Assembly: GCF_018588585.1 (NCBI RefSeq)
Contig: NZ_JAEUFG010000010.1
Coordinates: forward strand, 1-64,000
Direction of reading: 5' to 3'
Source of the DNA: Bacillus sp. SM2101
Lineage (GTDB): Bacteria > Bacillota > Bacilli > Bacillales > SM2101
Length of the DNA stretch: 64,000 bases
Both the position numbers and the translations under genes were made by a program. The notes beneath the pieces were generated by a model. It made no database searches. It saw nothing but the letters and a program-made list of their open reading frames with translations, and was not told the DNA's origin. Of the stretch, positions 56,552-64,000 are shown one piece after another; position 1 is the stretch's first letter; each line of letters opens with the position of its first letter.

Positions 56552-57142
56552 TTGTTTATCTATCCTTGTGAAGGACGTGTGTCGTCAGCATATCGTACAA
56601 GCCAGAGGCCAGACCATTATGGTGTAGATTTTGCCCAATCTGGAATGGTTTCAATTGTTGCAGCTGCTGAAGGTACTGTTAGTCGATCATATATATCAAC
56701 GAGCTATGGTGAAGTTATCTTTTTAGTTCATCATATAGAAGGACAAATCTGGGAAACTGTTTACGCACATATGCGTAGTGGATCTCGAAAAGTCAAGCAA
56801 GGTGATTACGTGAAGCAAGGAGAACATGTAGGTGATATGGGTAATACTGGTCAATCTACAGGTCAACACTTACACTTCGAGTTGCATAAAGGAAGGTGGG
56901 ATCTTAATAAGACAAATGCCGTCAATCCATTAGCGTATTTAAGTGAAAAAATAGAAGAGGAGGAAAGCTCAATGAAACTACAAAAATGGCAATACGAGGA
57001 ACTCGCAAAAACGTATGAGATTTCCTATAAAAAGGGGATTTTGACAAGTAATAAATGGCATCAAAAAGCGAGGAAACAAGATATAACTATCGATGAAATT
57101 GCTTTTCTAAATGCAGTAATTATGGGACGTTTGATAAAATAG
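56552..57142 (+). CDS. M23-family peptidoglycan endopeptidase without signal peptide
   Basis: 196 residues from TTG behind AAAGGGGGGAG. LytM-type zinc endopeptidase domain (about 2-125): zinc ligands His22 and Asp26 in RPDHYGVDF and His108 in HLHFE, catalytic His73 in YAHM. It cuts peptide cross-bridges of peptidoglycan. There is no signal peptide or membrane helix, which is typical of phage endolysins released by a holin. The C-terminal 60 residues (MKLQKWQYEELAKTYEISYK...) are a small helical domain seen with phage-type peptidases. It directly follows the toxin-like gene; a role in toxin release is possible but unproven. Confidence 0.82.
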   Translation: MFIYPCEGRVSSAYRTSQRPDHYGVDFAQSGMVSIVAAAEGTVSRSYISTSYGEVIFLVHHIEGQIWETVYAHMRSGSRKVKQGDYVKQGEHVGDMGNTGQSTGQHLHFELHKGRWDLNKTNAVNPLAYLSEKIEEEESSMKLQKWQYEELAKTYEISYKKGILTSNKWHQKARKQDITIDEIAFLNAVIMGRLIK

Positions 57143-57198
57143 TTAAATAATCCCACTATTGTATAAAGAACTCCATTATTTAATAGAATTTAAGAAAA

Positions 57199-57432
57199 GG
57201 CTGCTTTCGAATTAACTGTTACTTTTCGTACTATGAGCTAAACTCGTAGCTTACGAGGTATATTTTGTCATTTGTTCATTATCATATTGATTGTAGTTTT
57301 CTACGACAAAATAAATGAAGACCAACTAGCGAAGGTAGTACCTTTTCTTCAAAAAAAATCACAGAAATATATAACCCTCATCTTGTCATCTGTTTGTAAG
57401 AAATAGCAACAAATTGTTCGATAAGAAGTCAT
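57199..57432 (-). repeat. Compound MITE-like repeat (two copies merged)
   Basis: Two left-end-like stretches occur (GGCTGCTTTCGAATTAACTG near 57199 and ATCATATTGATTGTAGTTTTC near 57283), then AACTAGCGAAGGTAGTACCTTTTCT as core and AATAGCAACAAATTGTTCG as right end. One copy appears to have inserted into another. Confidence 0.6.
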
Positions 57433-57505
57433 TAAGGAAGCAGGTGAAAAAGGAGCATTTTCAGAAGATCACATGTACCAATAATATATTGTAAGGGGTG
57501 GAAGT

Positions 57506-58762
57506 ATGGTGATTGAAATTAAAAAGATGATAGATGTCGATTTTAGAGATTTTGCAAAAATTTCAGTAAATGCGTATCCGGGGTTTTATGATTCTTCTGT
57601 AAACAAAATAAAGCAATTAGAAGAAAAATTTATAGAGTTGCAGAGTATTGAATCTTCAAAAGTATTTTATGGTGCATTTAAAGATCAAAAAGTTGTAGGT
57701 GGCATGAGATTATATGATTACAAGCTGACGCTATTTACGTCTCAAATAAACGCAGGTGGAATTGGCTCAGTTGCAGTTGATCTATTACATAAAAAAGAAA
57801 AAATAGGTAAGGATTTAATATCCTTTTCATTACAGCACTTTAGAGAAAAAGGCTTTCCACTTGCAGTTCTATATCCGTTTCGTCCAGATTTTTATAAAAA
57901 AATGGGTTTTGGATATGGTACAAAAACGAATCAATATCGAATTCAACCCCATAGCTTTCATAAAGGAAGGTCGAAGAAGCATCTCCAATTTGTTGATGCC
58001 TCGGAAACTACCGAGTTACTAGACTGCTATAATAGAGTCGCGAAAATGACTCACGGCATGATACAGAAAAATTACAATGACGCAGCTAGTATATTTAAAA
58101 AAGAAGGAAATAGCATTATTGGGTATAAAGAAGAAGGGTCAATTAGAGGTTATCTTGTTTTTACATTTAACAAAGTAAATAAGAACAACTTTCTACTAAA
58201 TAATTTAATTATTGAAGAAATTATATATGAAAACACAGAAGTGCTTCAAGAGCTCTTAACCTTTCTAAATAGCCAAATGGATCAAGTCAATGAAGTCATT
58301 GTTCATACTCAAGATGAATATTTCCATTACTTACTAAAAGACGTTCGGAACGGTACGAATCATATCATGCCCCATGTGTATCATGAAAGCAATGTCCAAG
58401 GTGTAGGCATAATGTATAGAGTAATTAATACGAAGGCTATATTCCAACAGTTAAGTAGCCATAATTTTAATAATGCGAATTGTAAATTGAAGATAACGAT
58501 TAATGACGACTTCCTTAAAGAAAATGAAGGTAGTGTTATCTTATATTTTGAAGACGGCAAAGTAAAAGTGATGGAAGAAAGCGAGTATGACGTAGAAATA
58601 TCATTACATGTTTCAGAATTTACATCAATGCTTGTTGGTTCTATTCCTTTTAAGCAACTACTTATCTATGGATTAGTGAGCATATCTGATTCAACTTATG
58701 TAGAAACGGTTAATAGAATTTTTGCTACAGATCAAAAACCAATGTGTACAACAAAATTTTAG
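57506..58762 (+). CDS. Eis-like GNAT acetyltransferase with C-terminal SCP2-type domain
   Basis: 418 residues, ATG after AAGGGGTGG. Three-part layout of the Eis family: an N-terminal GNAT domain with the acetyl-CoA loop SVAVDLLHKKEKIGKDLI (about 90-107), a second GNAT-like domain, and a C-terminal sterol-carrier-type fold (about 300-410). Mycobacterial Eis acetylates aminoglycosides and host proteins at several positions; Bacillus homologues also acetylate aminoglycosides in vitro. Natural substrate here is unknown. Own terminator follows. Confidence 0.85.
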   Translation: MVIEIKKMIDVDFRDFAKISVNAYPGFYDSSVNKIKQLEEKFIELQSIESSKVFYGAFKDQKVVGGMRLYDYKLTLFTSQINAGGIGSVAVDLLHKKEKIGKDLISFSLQHFREKGFPLAVLYPFRPDFYKKMGFGYGTKTNQYRIQPHSFHKGRSKKHLQFVDASETTELLDCYNRVAKMTHGMIQKNYNDAASIFKKEGNSIIGYKEEGSIRGYLVFTFNKVNKNNFLLNNLIIEEIIYENTEVLQELLTFLNSQMDQVNEVIVHTQDEYFHYLLKDVRNGTNHIMPHVYHESNVQGVGIMYRVINTKAIFQQLSSHNFNNANCKLKITINDDFLKENEGSVILYFEDGKVKVMEESEYDVEISLHVSEFTSMLVGSIPFKQLLIYGLVSISDSTYVETVNRIFATDQKPMCTTKF

Positions 58763-58784
58763 CTAATATTCATTATATATTGTT

Positions 58785-58818
58785 ACAGGCTAGCCAGTAT
58801 GAGGTCAGCCTGTTTTTT
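58785..58818 (+). terminator. Terminator of the Eis-like gene
   Basis: ACAGGCT...AGCCTGT pair over 7 bp with an internal mismatch and two further GC pairs, followed by TTTTTTG. Confidence 0.75.
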
Positions 58819-58835
58819 GTAGGGAAATACTTTCA

Positions 58836-58865
58836 TTGACGTATGTGAAAAAAAGAACGTATAAT
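58836..58865 (+). promoter_or_regulatory. Strong SigA promoter of the aldo-keto reductase gene
   Basis: TTGACG (58836-58841), an 18-nt spacer and TATAAT (58860-58865). The start site should fall at about 58872, on the cre-like palindrome. Confidence 0.8.
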
Positions 58866-58869
58866 GTAT

Positions 58870-58884
58870 TCGAAAGCGTTTTCG
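58870..58884. promoter_or_regulatory. cre-like palindrome at the transcription start
   Basis: TCGAAAGCGTTTTCG fits the CcpA/LacI-type pattern with two outer mismatches and lies 4 nt after the -10 element, a classic repression position. Confidence 0.6.
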
Positions 58885-59097
58885 TTATACATAAACTTCA
58901 ATAATGACACTGAAAGTAGATTTAAAATATGATACTAAAAGGGCAGGTGAAAGACTGCTATAACAATAAAAGCATTCAATATTTCATGTGAATTAAGTGT
59001 CACGAACTAAATGAGCTACTCATTCATTTAATATCAATGGCATTTGTCTTAGCACTTACCCATGAATCGAAAGGCTTGTTTTGTGTAGCAGGATAAG

Positions 59098-60096
59098 ATG
59101 AATTATATAGCAAATGAAAACAGATACGATACGATGATTTATCGCAGGTGTGGCAAGACCGGTTTGAAGTTACCTGCTGTTTCGCTAGGGTTATGGCATA
59201 ATTTTGGTGGAGTTGATGATTATGATAATGCTAAAGCGATGGTTACACGAGCATTTGATTTAGGAATTACTCACTTTGATCTTGCTAACAACTACGGTCC
59301 CCCAGCAGGGAGTGCTGAAGAAACACTAGGTAAAATTTTGCAGACGGAATTAAAGGATTATAGAGATGAATTAATTATTTCAACTAAGGCAGGTTACGGT
59401 ATGTGGCCAGGCCCTTATGGTGATTTTGGATCAAGAAAATATTTAATTGCTAGCCTGGATCAAAGCTTAAAAAGACTAGGGGTAGACTACGTAGATGTCT
59501 TTTATTCACATCGTCCAGATCCTGAAACTTCTATTGAAGAGACGATTATGGCTCTTGATTCAATTGTTCGACAAGGAAAAGCATTGTATGTAGGGTTATC
59601 CAATTATGATGCCCTCCAAACATCTCAAGCACTTGAGGTACTGAAGGACTTAAAAACACCAATTGTTCTTCATCAACCAGCATATTCAATGTTGAATCGT
59701 TGGGTTGAACATGGGTTGTTAGATGTTAATGAAAGAGCTGGCATTGGAACGATCATCTTCCAACCATTGGCACAGGGTGTCTTAACTGACAGGTATTTGC
59801 AAGGTATTCCTAGTGATTCTCGTGCTGCTAGTGAAAGTGTATTTTTAAATGAACAAGATATTAATGATAAAAGAGTTAATATGGTGATCCAACTTAATAA
59901 TATTGCCCAAAATCGTGGGCAAAGTTTAGCGCAACTTGCAATTTCTTGGGCTTTACGTGATGAGCGAGTGACTTCCGCACTGATTGGTGCCAGTCGGGTA
60001 GACCAAATCGAAGATAATGTTAAAGCTCTTAACCATCTTTCATTTAGTGAAGAAGAATTAACTGAAATTGAAGCTATTTTACAACAAAATAGTTAA
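59098..60096 (+). CDS. Aldo/keto reductase (YghZ-type, L-glyceraldehyde 3-phosphate reductase-like)
   Basis: 332 residues, ATG after GCAGGATAAG. TIM-barrel NADPH-dependent reductase. The catalytic tetrad is visible: Asp61 and Tyr66 (FDLANNYG), Lys97 (STKAGY) and His138 (YSHRP). The opening RYDTMIYRRCGKTGLKLPAV and SLGLWHNFGG match the YghZ subgroup, which reduces L-glyceraldehyde 3-phosphate and methylglyoxal in E. coli. The strong promoter with a cre-like site suggests catabolite control. The stop codon is followed at once by the 21-bp array, which stays open in the same frame. Confidence 0.9.
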   Translation: MNYIANENRYDTMIYRRCGKTGLKLPAVSLGLWHNFGGVDDYDNAKAMVTRAFDLGITHFDLANNYGPPAGSAEETLGKILQTELKDYRDELIISTKAGYGMWPGPYGDFGSRKYLIASLDQSLKRLGVDYVDVFYSHRPDPETSIEETIMALDSIVRQGKALYVGLSNYDALQTSQALEVLKDLKTPIVLHQPAYSMLNRWVEHGLLDVNERAGIGTIIFQPLAQGVLTDRYLQGIPSDSRAASESVFLNEQDINDKRVNMVIQLNNIAQNRGQSLAQLAISWALRDERVTSALIGASRVDQIEDNVKALNHLSFSEEELTEIEAILQQNS

Positions 60097-60530
60097 GTTT
60101 GGATAGTAAACGAAGTAGTTTGGATAGTAAATGAAGTATCTTGGATAGTAAACAAAGTAGTTTGGATAGTAAATGAAGCAGTTTGGATAGTAAATGAAGC
60201 AGTTTGGATAGTAAATGAAGTAGTTTGGATAGTAAACGATGCAGTTTGGATAGTAAATGAAGTAGTTTGGATAGTAAATGAAGTATCTTGGATAGTAAAC
60301 AAAGCAGTTTGGATAGTAAATGAAGCAGTTTGGATAGTAAATGAAGCAGTTTGGATAGTAAATGAAGCAGTTTGGATAGTAAACAAAGTAGTTTGGATAG
60401 TAAACAAAGTAGTTTGGATAGTAAATGAAGCAGTTTGGATAGTAAATGAAGTATTTTGGATAGTAAACAAAGTAGTTTAGATAGTAAAACATGAGATTCA
60501 GACAGTAAAACCTGAATTTTGGACAGAAGA
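60097..60530 (+). repeat. 21-bp tandem array (18 exact-period units plus diverged units)
   Basis: Eighteen units of exactly 21 bp (60097-60474) share the core TTTGGATAGTAAA followed by variable NRAAGNA; about three degraded units follow (core drifting to TTCAGACAGTAAAAC and TTTTGGACAG). Units 3 and 10 both begin TCTTGG and sit 147 bp apart, so blocks of seven were duplicated. No spacers, so not a CRISPR array. Function unknown. Confidence 0.95.
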
Positions 60531-60535
60531 GCACT

Positions 60536-60580
60536 AAAAAAAGGGTTCTACCCATCAATTTGTGGGTTAGAACCCTTTCA
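60536..60580. terminator. Terminator between the array and the GNAT gene
   Basis: AAAGGGTTCTACCCA and TGGGTTAGAACCCTTT pair with one bulged base; the A-run on the left gives a U-run for the minus-strand gene. Confidence 0.82.
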
Positions 60581-60608
60581 TGTATGTTTTGGAAAAATAC
60601 CTAATGGA

Positions 60609-61397
60609 TTATCTGTACATTACCCATTTTCCAATGTCAACAAAGCCAAGCTTTTTATAAATCCGTCCTGCGCCTGGGTTATCGTAAAAAAGACAAAGTG
60701 TTTTTCCTTCTTTTAATAAGTCTTTACATAACATTTTCATCACTTCAGTGGCATAGCCTCTATTTCTATAGTCTTGATGAGTACAAACACCAACGATCAT
60801 TGCTGATATCGAATTTTCTGCCGTAGTTGATGCAGAGGCAATAATTTGTCCATTCTTTTTCATAACATATGTGCGACCTGTACCAGATTTCATTGTTTTT
60901 ATAAACATTTCTTTTGCATTTGATGGTGTTACAAATTCCTCAATATCACTTCTTAATGCAATAATCCCATCGACATCTTCAATTGTTGCTAGAGATATTT
61001 CTGATTGAAAATGTAGTTCTCCTAATTGATCATCTGTTACACATTCACAAAAGAACATGTTTTGTTTTTTTCCTAGCTTTAAGCCCTCAATATTTTCAAA
61101 CTGACATGCGATTTCAGACTTACCGGAAAGAGATTGTACATTATCATGTTTCTTAATAATTTGAACAAAACCTTCTACATCAAACTCATGTTTGGCATAA
61201 GGAATATAGTATTGGTAATAACGAAGTAAAACAGCGATTAGCTGATTGTTTTCATCGAATTCTCCCCAAATATCTTGGAAGTCTTGTTCGTATCCGAATG
61301 CTTCAATATCACCAATAAGAAATAAGTTAAATGAAGCTTCCTCTTCTAGGAAAGAAAATACTTGTTTGTGGTCATTAGACTTCAATTTACGAATCAT
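60609..61397 (-). CDS. GNAT-family acetyltransferase (two-domain)
   Basis: 262 residues from ATG 61397 behind GAGGAG; the five-residue extension upstream is not supported. The N-terminal half (about 1-125) is a divergent GNAT-like or substrate-recognition domain; the C-terminal GNAT domain has motif A GVCTHQDYRNRGYATEVM (about 203-220) and motif B GAGRIYKKLGFVDIG. Substrate unknown. Divergent from the secreted repeat-protein gene. Confidence 0.82.
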   Translation of the reverse strand: MIRKLKSNDHKQVFSFLEEEASFNLFLIGDIEAFGYEQDFQDIWGEFDENNQLIAVLLRYYQYYIPYAKHEFDVEGFVQIIKKHDNVQSLSGKSEIACQFENIEGLKLGKKQNMFFCECVTDDQLGELHFQSEISLATIEDVDGIIALRSDIEEFVTPSNAKEMFIKTMKSGTGRTYVMKKNGQIIASASTTAENSISAMIVGVCTHQDYRNRGYATEVMKMLCKDLLKEGKTLCLFYDNPGAGRIYKKLGFVDIGKWVMYR

Positions 61398-61596
61398 TGT
61401 TCTTCTCCTCAATAATAAAAATTTGGTAATTAACGAATAATAATTATGAATATACTAGCACGGTTTTTATGGCAAAACAATGACCACCATAAGAAAATGA
61501 TGTTTAATTTGCCTTGACATATGATTGACACAAAGACAGCTTATAGTAAACATGTGACAAATAAATTGTCCAACAATTGAAGGAGGAGAGTTAATA

Positions 61597-62736
61597 ATGA
61601 AGAAAATTGGTTTGTTAGCCTTAGCTGGAGCAATAACATTGGGAGGAGTGAGTGCTACTAGTGCTTTTGCAAAATATGATAGTAACGTAAAATACTTTAA
61701 TAAAGATCATTTTCAAGAAAAATGGAATGAGCTTAGTGATGAAGAAAAAATGGCAAAGCTAACAGAGCGAGCAGAGCAGCTAGGGATTGACGTAGAAGGC
61801 AAAACATTAGAAGAAATCCAAGACTTGTTGAAGGGACAACGTGAGCAAAAGCTGTTCGAACGAGCAGAAGAATTAGGAATTGATACAGAAGGCAAAACTG
61901 TGGATGAAGTCATAGAGTTAGTGAAGGAACAAGCTCCACACCATAAAGGAAAAAGAATAAATAAAGAAAAGTTCCAAGAAAAATGGAATGAGCTTAGTGA
62001 TGAAGAAAAAATGGCAAAGCTAACAGAGCGAGCAGAGCAGCTAGGAATTGACGTAGAAGGCAAAACATTAGAAGAAATCCAAGACTTGTTGAAGGAACAA
62101 CGTGAGCAAAAGCTGTTCGAACGAGCAGAAGAATTAGGAATTGATACAGAAGGCAAAACTGTGGATGAAGTAATAGAATTAATGAAGGAACAAACTCCAT
62201 CCCATAAAGGGAAAAGAATGAACAAAGAAAAGTTCCAAGAAAAATGGAATGAGCTTAGTGATGAAGAAAAAATGACAAAGCTAACAGAGCGAGCAGAGCA
62301 GCTAGGAATTGACGTAGAAGGCAAATCATTAGAAGAAATCCAAGACTTGTTGAAGGAACAACGTGAGCAAAAGCTGTTCGAACGAGCAGAAGAATTAGGT
62401 ATTGATACAGAAGGCAAAACTGTGAATGAAGTAATAGAATTAATGAAGGAACAAGCTCCATCCCATAAAGGGAAAAGAATGAACAAAGAAAAGTTTCAAG
62501 AAAGATGGAATGAGCTTAGTGATGAAGAAAAAGAGGCAAAGTTATTAGAAAAAGCTGAGCAGCTAGGAATTGACGTAGAAGGAAAATCACTAGAAGAAAT
62601 TCAAGAGTTACTAAAAGATCAACGCCAGCAAAGACTAATTCAACGAGCAGAAGAATTAGGAATTGATACAGAAGGTAAAACAGTTGAGGAAATCAAAGAA
62701 TTACTGAAGGAAGCACGTCAAAGCTCTGGAAATTAA
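61597..62736 (+). CDS. Secreted protein of four 87-residue repeats
   Basis: 379 residues, ATG after GAAGGAGGAG. A signal peptide ends SAFA-K (about residue 26). The mature protein is four near-identical 87-residue repeats, highly charged and helical. Each contains two half-repeats with the motif AE(Q/E)LGID(V/T)EGK(T/S), so there are eight motifs in all, each followed by a short helix (LEEIQDLLKE). Repeats two and three are almost identical in DNA, and the fourth is the most diverged. No enzyme motif, no anchor, no cysteine. No family assigned; a surface-associated or metal-binding helical protein is possible, but function is unknown. Confidence 0.82.
   Translation: MKKIGLLALAGAITLGGVSATSAFAKYDSNVKYFNKDHFQEKWNELSDEEKMAKLTERAEQLGIDVEGKTLEEIQDLLKGQREQKLFERAEELGIDTEGKTVDEVIELVKEQAPHHKGKRINKEKFQEKWNELSDEEKMAKLTERAEQLGIDVEGKTLEEIQDLLKEQREQKLFERAEELGIDTEGKTVDEVIELMKEQTPSHKGKRMNKEKFQEKWNELSDEEKMTKLTERAEQLGIDVEGKSLEEIQDLLKEQREQKLFERAEELGIDTEGKTVNEVIELMKEQAPSHKGKRMNKEKFQERWNELSDEEKEAKLLEKAEQLGIDVEGKSLEEIQELLKDQRQQRLIQRAEELGIDTEGKTVEEIKELLKEARQSSGN
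61693..62725 (+). repeat. 261-bp tandem repeats inside the secreted protein gene
   Basis: The sequence AATGGAATGAGCTTAGTGAT recurs at 61721, 61982 and 62243, with a variant at 62504, giving a constant period of 261 bp (87 codons). Frame is preserved. Confidence 0.92.
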
Positions 62737-62745
62737 GTGATGAAG

Positions 62746-62776
62746 AAACCGCCATTGTGTTTTAATGGCGGTTTTT
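62746..62776 (+). terminator. Terminator of the repeat-protein gene
   Basis: AAACCGCCATT-GTGTTTT-AATGGCGGTTT, 11-bp perfect stem followed by T residues. Confidence 0.9.
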
Positions 62777-62842
62777 AATGTTGCTCAAATTAACTTAACA
62801 GACATCCACTCTAATGAGCCAAAGTCTAATAGCGTGAGGAGT

Positions 62843-63334
62843 TCAGTCCATTATTAATTGATAAAATAATACATCTTGCCAGCTGTCAAACTTATAACCA
62901 ACTTCTTTAAAGGAGCCAATAAATTCAAAACCGAATTTTTCATGAAGTTTAATGCTACTATCATTTCCTTTTGTGATACCAGAAATGATAACATGAAAAC
63001 CTACTTGTTTAGCTCTTAGTAAAATTTCATTTACTAACTTTGTGGCCACTCCATGTCCTCGCGTATTTTCATCTACATATACTGATAATTCAACAGTTTT
63101 AGCGTAAGCTGCTTTTTCTCTAAATGCTGATAGGCAACAATAACCTACAACCTTATTTTCAATCGTAGCTACAATTAGAGGATAATCACTTCCATATTTA
63201 GAAAACCATTGTTGTCTTTGTTCGAGCGTCTCCTCTGTTAAATCAAAAGTTGCAGTTGTATTTACAATTGCTTGATTATAAATGTTTAATATACTCAAAA
63301 GATCGTCTTGGTGTGCATCTCTAATAATAACCAT
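62843..63334 (-). CDS. Phosphinothricin-acetyltransferase-like GNAT protein
   Basis: 163 residues, ATG after TAAGGAG. Close in layout to PAT/YwnH proteins: IRDAHQDDLLSILNIYN at the start, the acetyl-CoA loop VYVDENTRGHGVATKLV (about 92-108), GITKGNDSSIKLHEKFGFEF and the C-terminal VGYKFDSWQDVLFYQ. Family members acetylate phosphinothricin, methionine sulfoximine or related amino-acid analogues. In soil bacteria this is detoxification; actual substrate here is not known. Confidence 0.87.
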   Translation of the reverse strand: MVIIRDAHQDDLLSILNIYNQAIVNTTATFDLTEETLEQRQQWFSKYGSDYPLIVATIENKVVGYCCLSAFREKAAYAKTVELSVYVDENTRGHGVATKLVNEILLRAKQVGFHVIISGITKGNDSSIKLHEKFGFEFIGSFKEVGYKFDSWQDVLFYQLIMD

Positions 63335-63484
63335 CGTCTACTCCTTATTATAAAATTACAAGAGTGTGTATATAGTACGTGATATATTGCTATATTATGA
63401 TGATTACAGGATTTTTTCAAGATGATAATGAGTGTACAAAATTAAACAATAAAATTTTATTAGGAAAATAATTCGAAATAATCA

Positions 63485-63526
63485 AATTTTATTGTAAATG
63501 AATGAGTATTCATTTACAATAAAATT
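63485..63526. promoter_or_regulatory. 19-bp perfect inverted repeat with a FadR-like box
   Basis: AATTTTATTGTAAATGAAT (63485-63503) and its exact complement (63508-63526) flank GAGT. Inside it, TGAATGAGTATTCATTTA (63499-63516) matches the FadR consensus at 16 of 18 positions. It covers the -35 region (TTACAA 63514-63519, -10 TATATT 63536-63541) of the SCP2 gene. Confidence 0.72.
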
Positions 63527-63567
63527 ACCAGTATTTATATTGGTATTTTAATAAAGGGGTGGAATAT

Positions 63568-63897
63568 ATGGCTGTAAAAGAAGAGTTGAAAAATCTTTCT
63601 GACAAAATTAATGAAAATCCTGAACACATTGAAGGACTTGATTATGTTTATCAATTTCAAGTATCTGGGGAAGATGAAGGGGCATATCAAGTAGCATTTT
63701 CAAATGGAGAGCTAGCATACAATGAAGGTGAAGCTGAAGATCCATCTTGTACAATTCAGTTATCTGGTGAAAATCTAGTAAAGCTGATACACGGTAAATT
63801 GAATGCAACATCAGCTTTCATGATGGGACAACTAAAAATCAAGGGAGATTTATCTCTTGCGTTAAAACTACAGTCTATTCTACAAAAATATCAATAA
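63568..63897 (+). CDS. SCP2 sterol-carrier-like lipid-binding protein
   Basis: 109 residues from ATG 63568, preceded by AAAGGGGTGG; the GTG three codons earlier is less well placed. A single SCP2 domain with the typical strands YQVAFSNGELAYNEGE, CTIQLSGENLVKLIHGK and the closing LKIKGDLSLALKLQSILQK. Such small cytosolic proteins hold fatty acids or acyl-CoA in a hydrophobic tunnel. The FadR-like box in front links it to fatty-acid metabolism, as with lcfB in this window. Confidence 0.88.
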   Translation: MAVKEELKNLSDKINENPEHIEGLDYVYQFQVSGEDEGAYQVAFSNGELAYNEGEAEDPSCTIQLSGENLVKLIHGKLNATSAFMMGQLKIKGDLSLALKLQSILQKYQ

Positions 63898-63901
63898 TAC
63901 C

Positions 63902-63949
63902 AAGAGTAACGCCTTCATTTACTTTGTGATGAGGTGTTACTCTTTTTTT
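63902..63949 (+). terminator. Terminator of the SCP2 gene
   Basis: AAGAGTAAC.CCT and AGGTGTTACTCTT pair with a minor bulge and are followed by TTTTTTTA. Confidence 0.85.
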
Positions 63950-64000
63950 ATATTGAGTTACCTGTTCCCACAAGTTGTAACTGATTATATAAATCAGATG

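Noticed and set aside
60097..60474. CRISPR array
   Set aside because: Units are contiguous at 21 bp with no unique spacers, and no cas genes are present.
60079..60558. Two overlapping minus-strand frames of heptad repeats (YYPNCFI and FTIQTAS)
   Set aside because: A 21-bp period leaves every stop-free frame open along the whole array. There is no ribosome-binding site and no start outside the repeats.
61713..62486. 257-codon Ser-rich frame antisense to the secreted repeat protein
   Set aside because: Shadow of the 261-bp repeats, with no initiation signal. The sense frame has a signal peptide and a strong ribosome-binding site.

Overview
The window is a low-GC chromosomal segment from a member of the Bacillaceae. 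Gene content and order follow the Bacillus subtilis hmoB-pbpF-hemEHY-yhgD-yhgE-yhfH-yhfI-lcfB ... yhfN ... comK ... yhjD-yhjE-sipV block, with strain-specific genes inserted. Ribosome-binding sites are strong Gram-positive AGGAGG types, promoters are SigA-like and terminators are hairpin plus U-run. No rRNA, tRNA, CRISPR array, intact insertion sequence or prophage was seen. Species cannot be fixed from the sequence. The pair aceB/aceA shows a glyoxylate bypass, which B. subtilis lacks.

Region by region. 0-8 kb: heme handling (HmoB heme monooxygenase; HemE, HemH, HemY of the coproporphyrin-dependent pathway) beside a class A penicillin-binding protein. 8-16 kb: an EamA transporter, an arylamine N-acetyltransferase, the TetR regulator YhgD with its YhgE/Pip partner (shared operator), the tiny zinc protein YhfH, a metallo-beta-lactamase fold protein and the acyl-CoA ligase LcfB under a FadR-type box. 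16-26 kb: an unknown membrane protein, a crotonase, a three-gene ABC importer of the TrpXYZ/ABC_sub_bind type, an SCO-like copper protein, a Ste24-like membrane protease, and a GDPD plus PAP2 lipid phosphatase pair. 26-36 kb: an MFS transporter, the glyoxylate bypass, an SDR protein, a chemoreceptor, and an ABC-F ATPase preceded by a promoter, a 44-codon ORF and a terminator. 36-49 kb: an IDEAL-domain protein, ComK, YhjD, YhjE, signal peptidase SipV, an ECF sigma/anti-sigma pair, an ATP-grasp ligase, RecQ and small accessory genes.

50-64 kb is the accessory part. Its centre is a 1678-residue secreted protein that joins a PA14 domain, a 33-bp-repeat-encoded acidic linker, the calcium-binding and pore region of the anthrax protective antigen/Vip1 family, and then beta-gamma-crystallin motifs and novel terminal modules in place of the usual receptor-binding domain. 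No enzymatic A subunit lies in the window. It is followed by an M23 peptidase without a signal peptide, an Eis-type acetyltransferase, an aldo-keto reductase under a promoter with a cre-like site, a 21-bp tandem array, two GNAT proteins, a secreted protein built of four 87-residue repeats, and an SCP2 protein behind a 19-bp perfect inverted repeat.

Intergenic space is dominated by one dispersed family of about 110-170 bp elements with imperfect GGCTSTTTTC terminal inverted repeats and a conserved TTCGTGGCATCTTTTCT core. I found some seventeen copies in both orientations. It looks like a MITE or REP-like family and accounts for many of the longer gaps.
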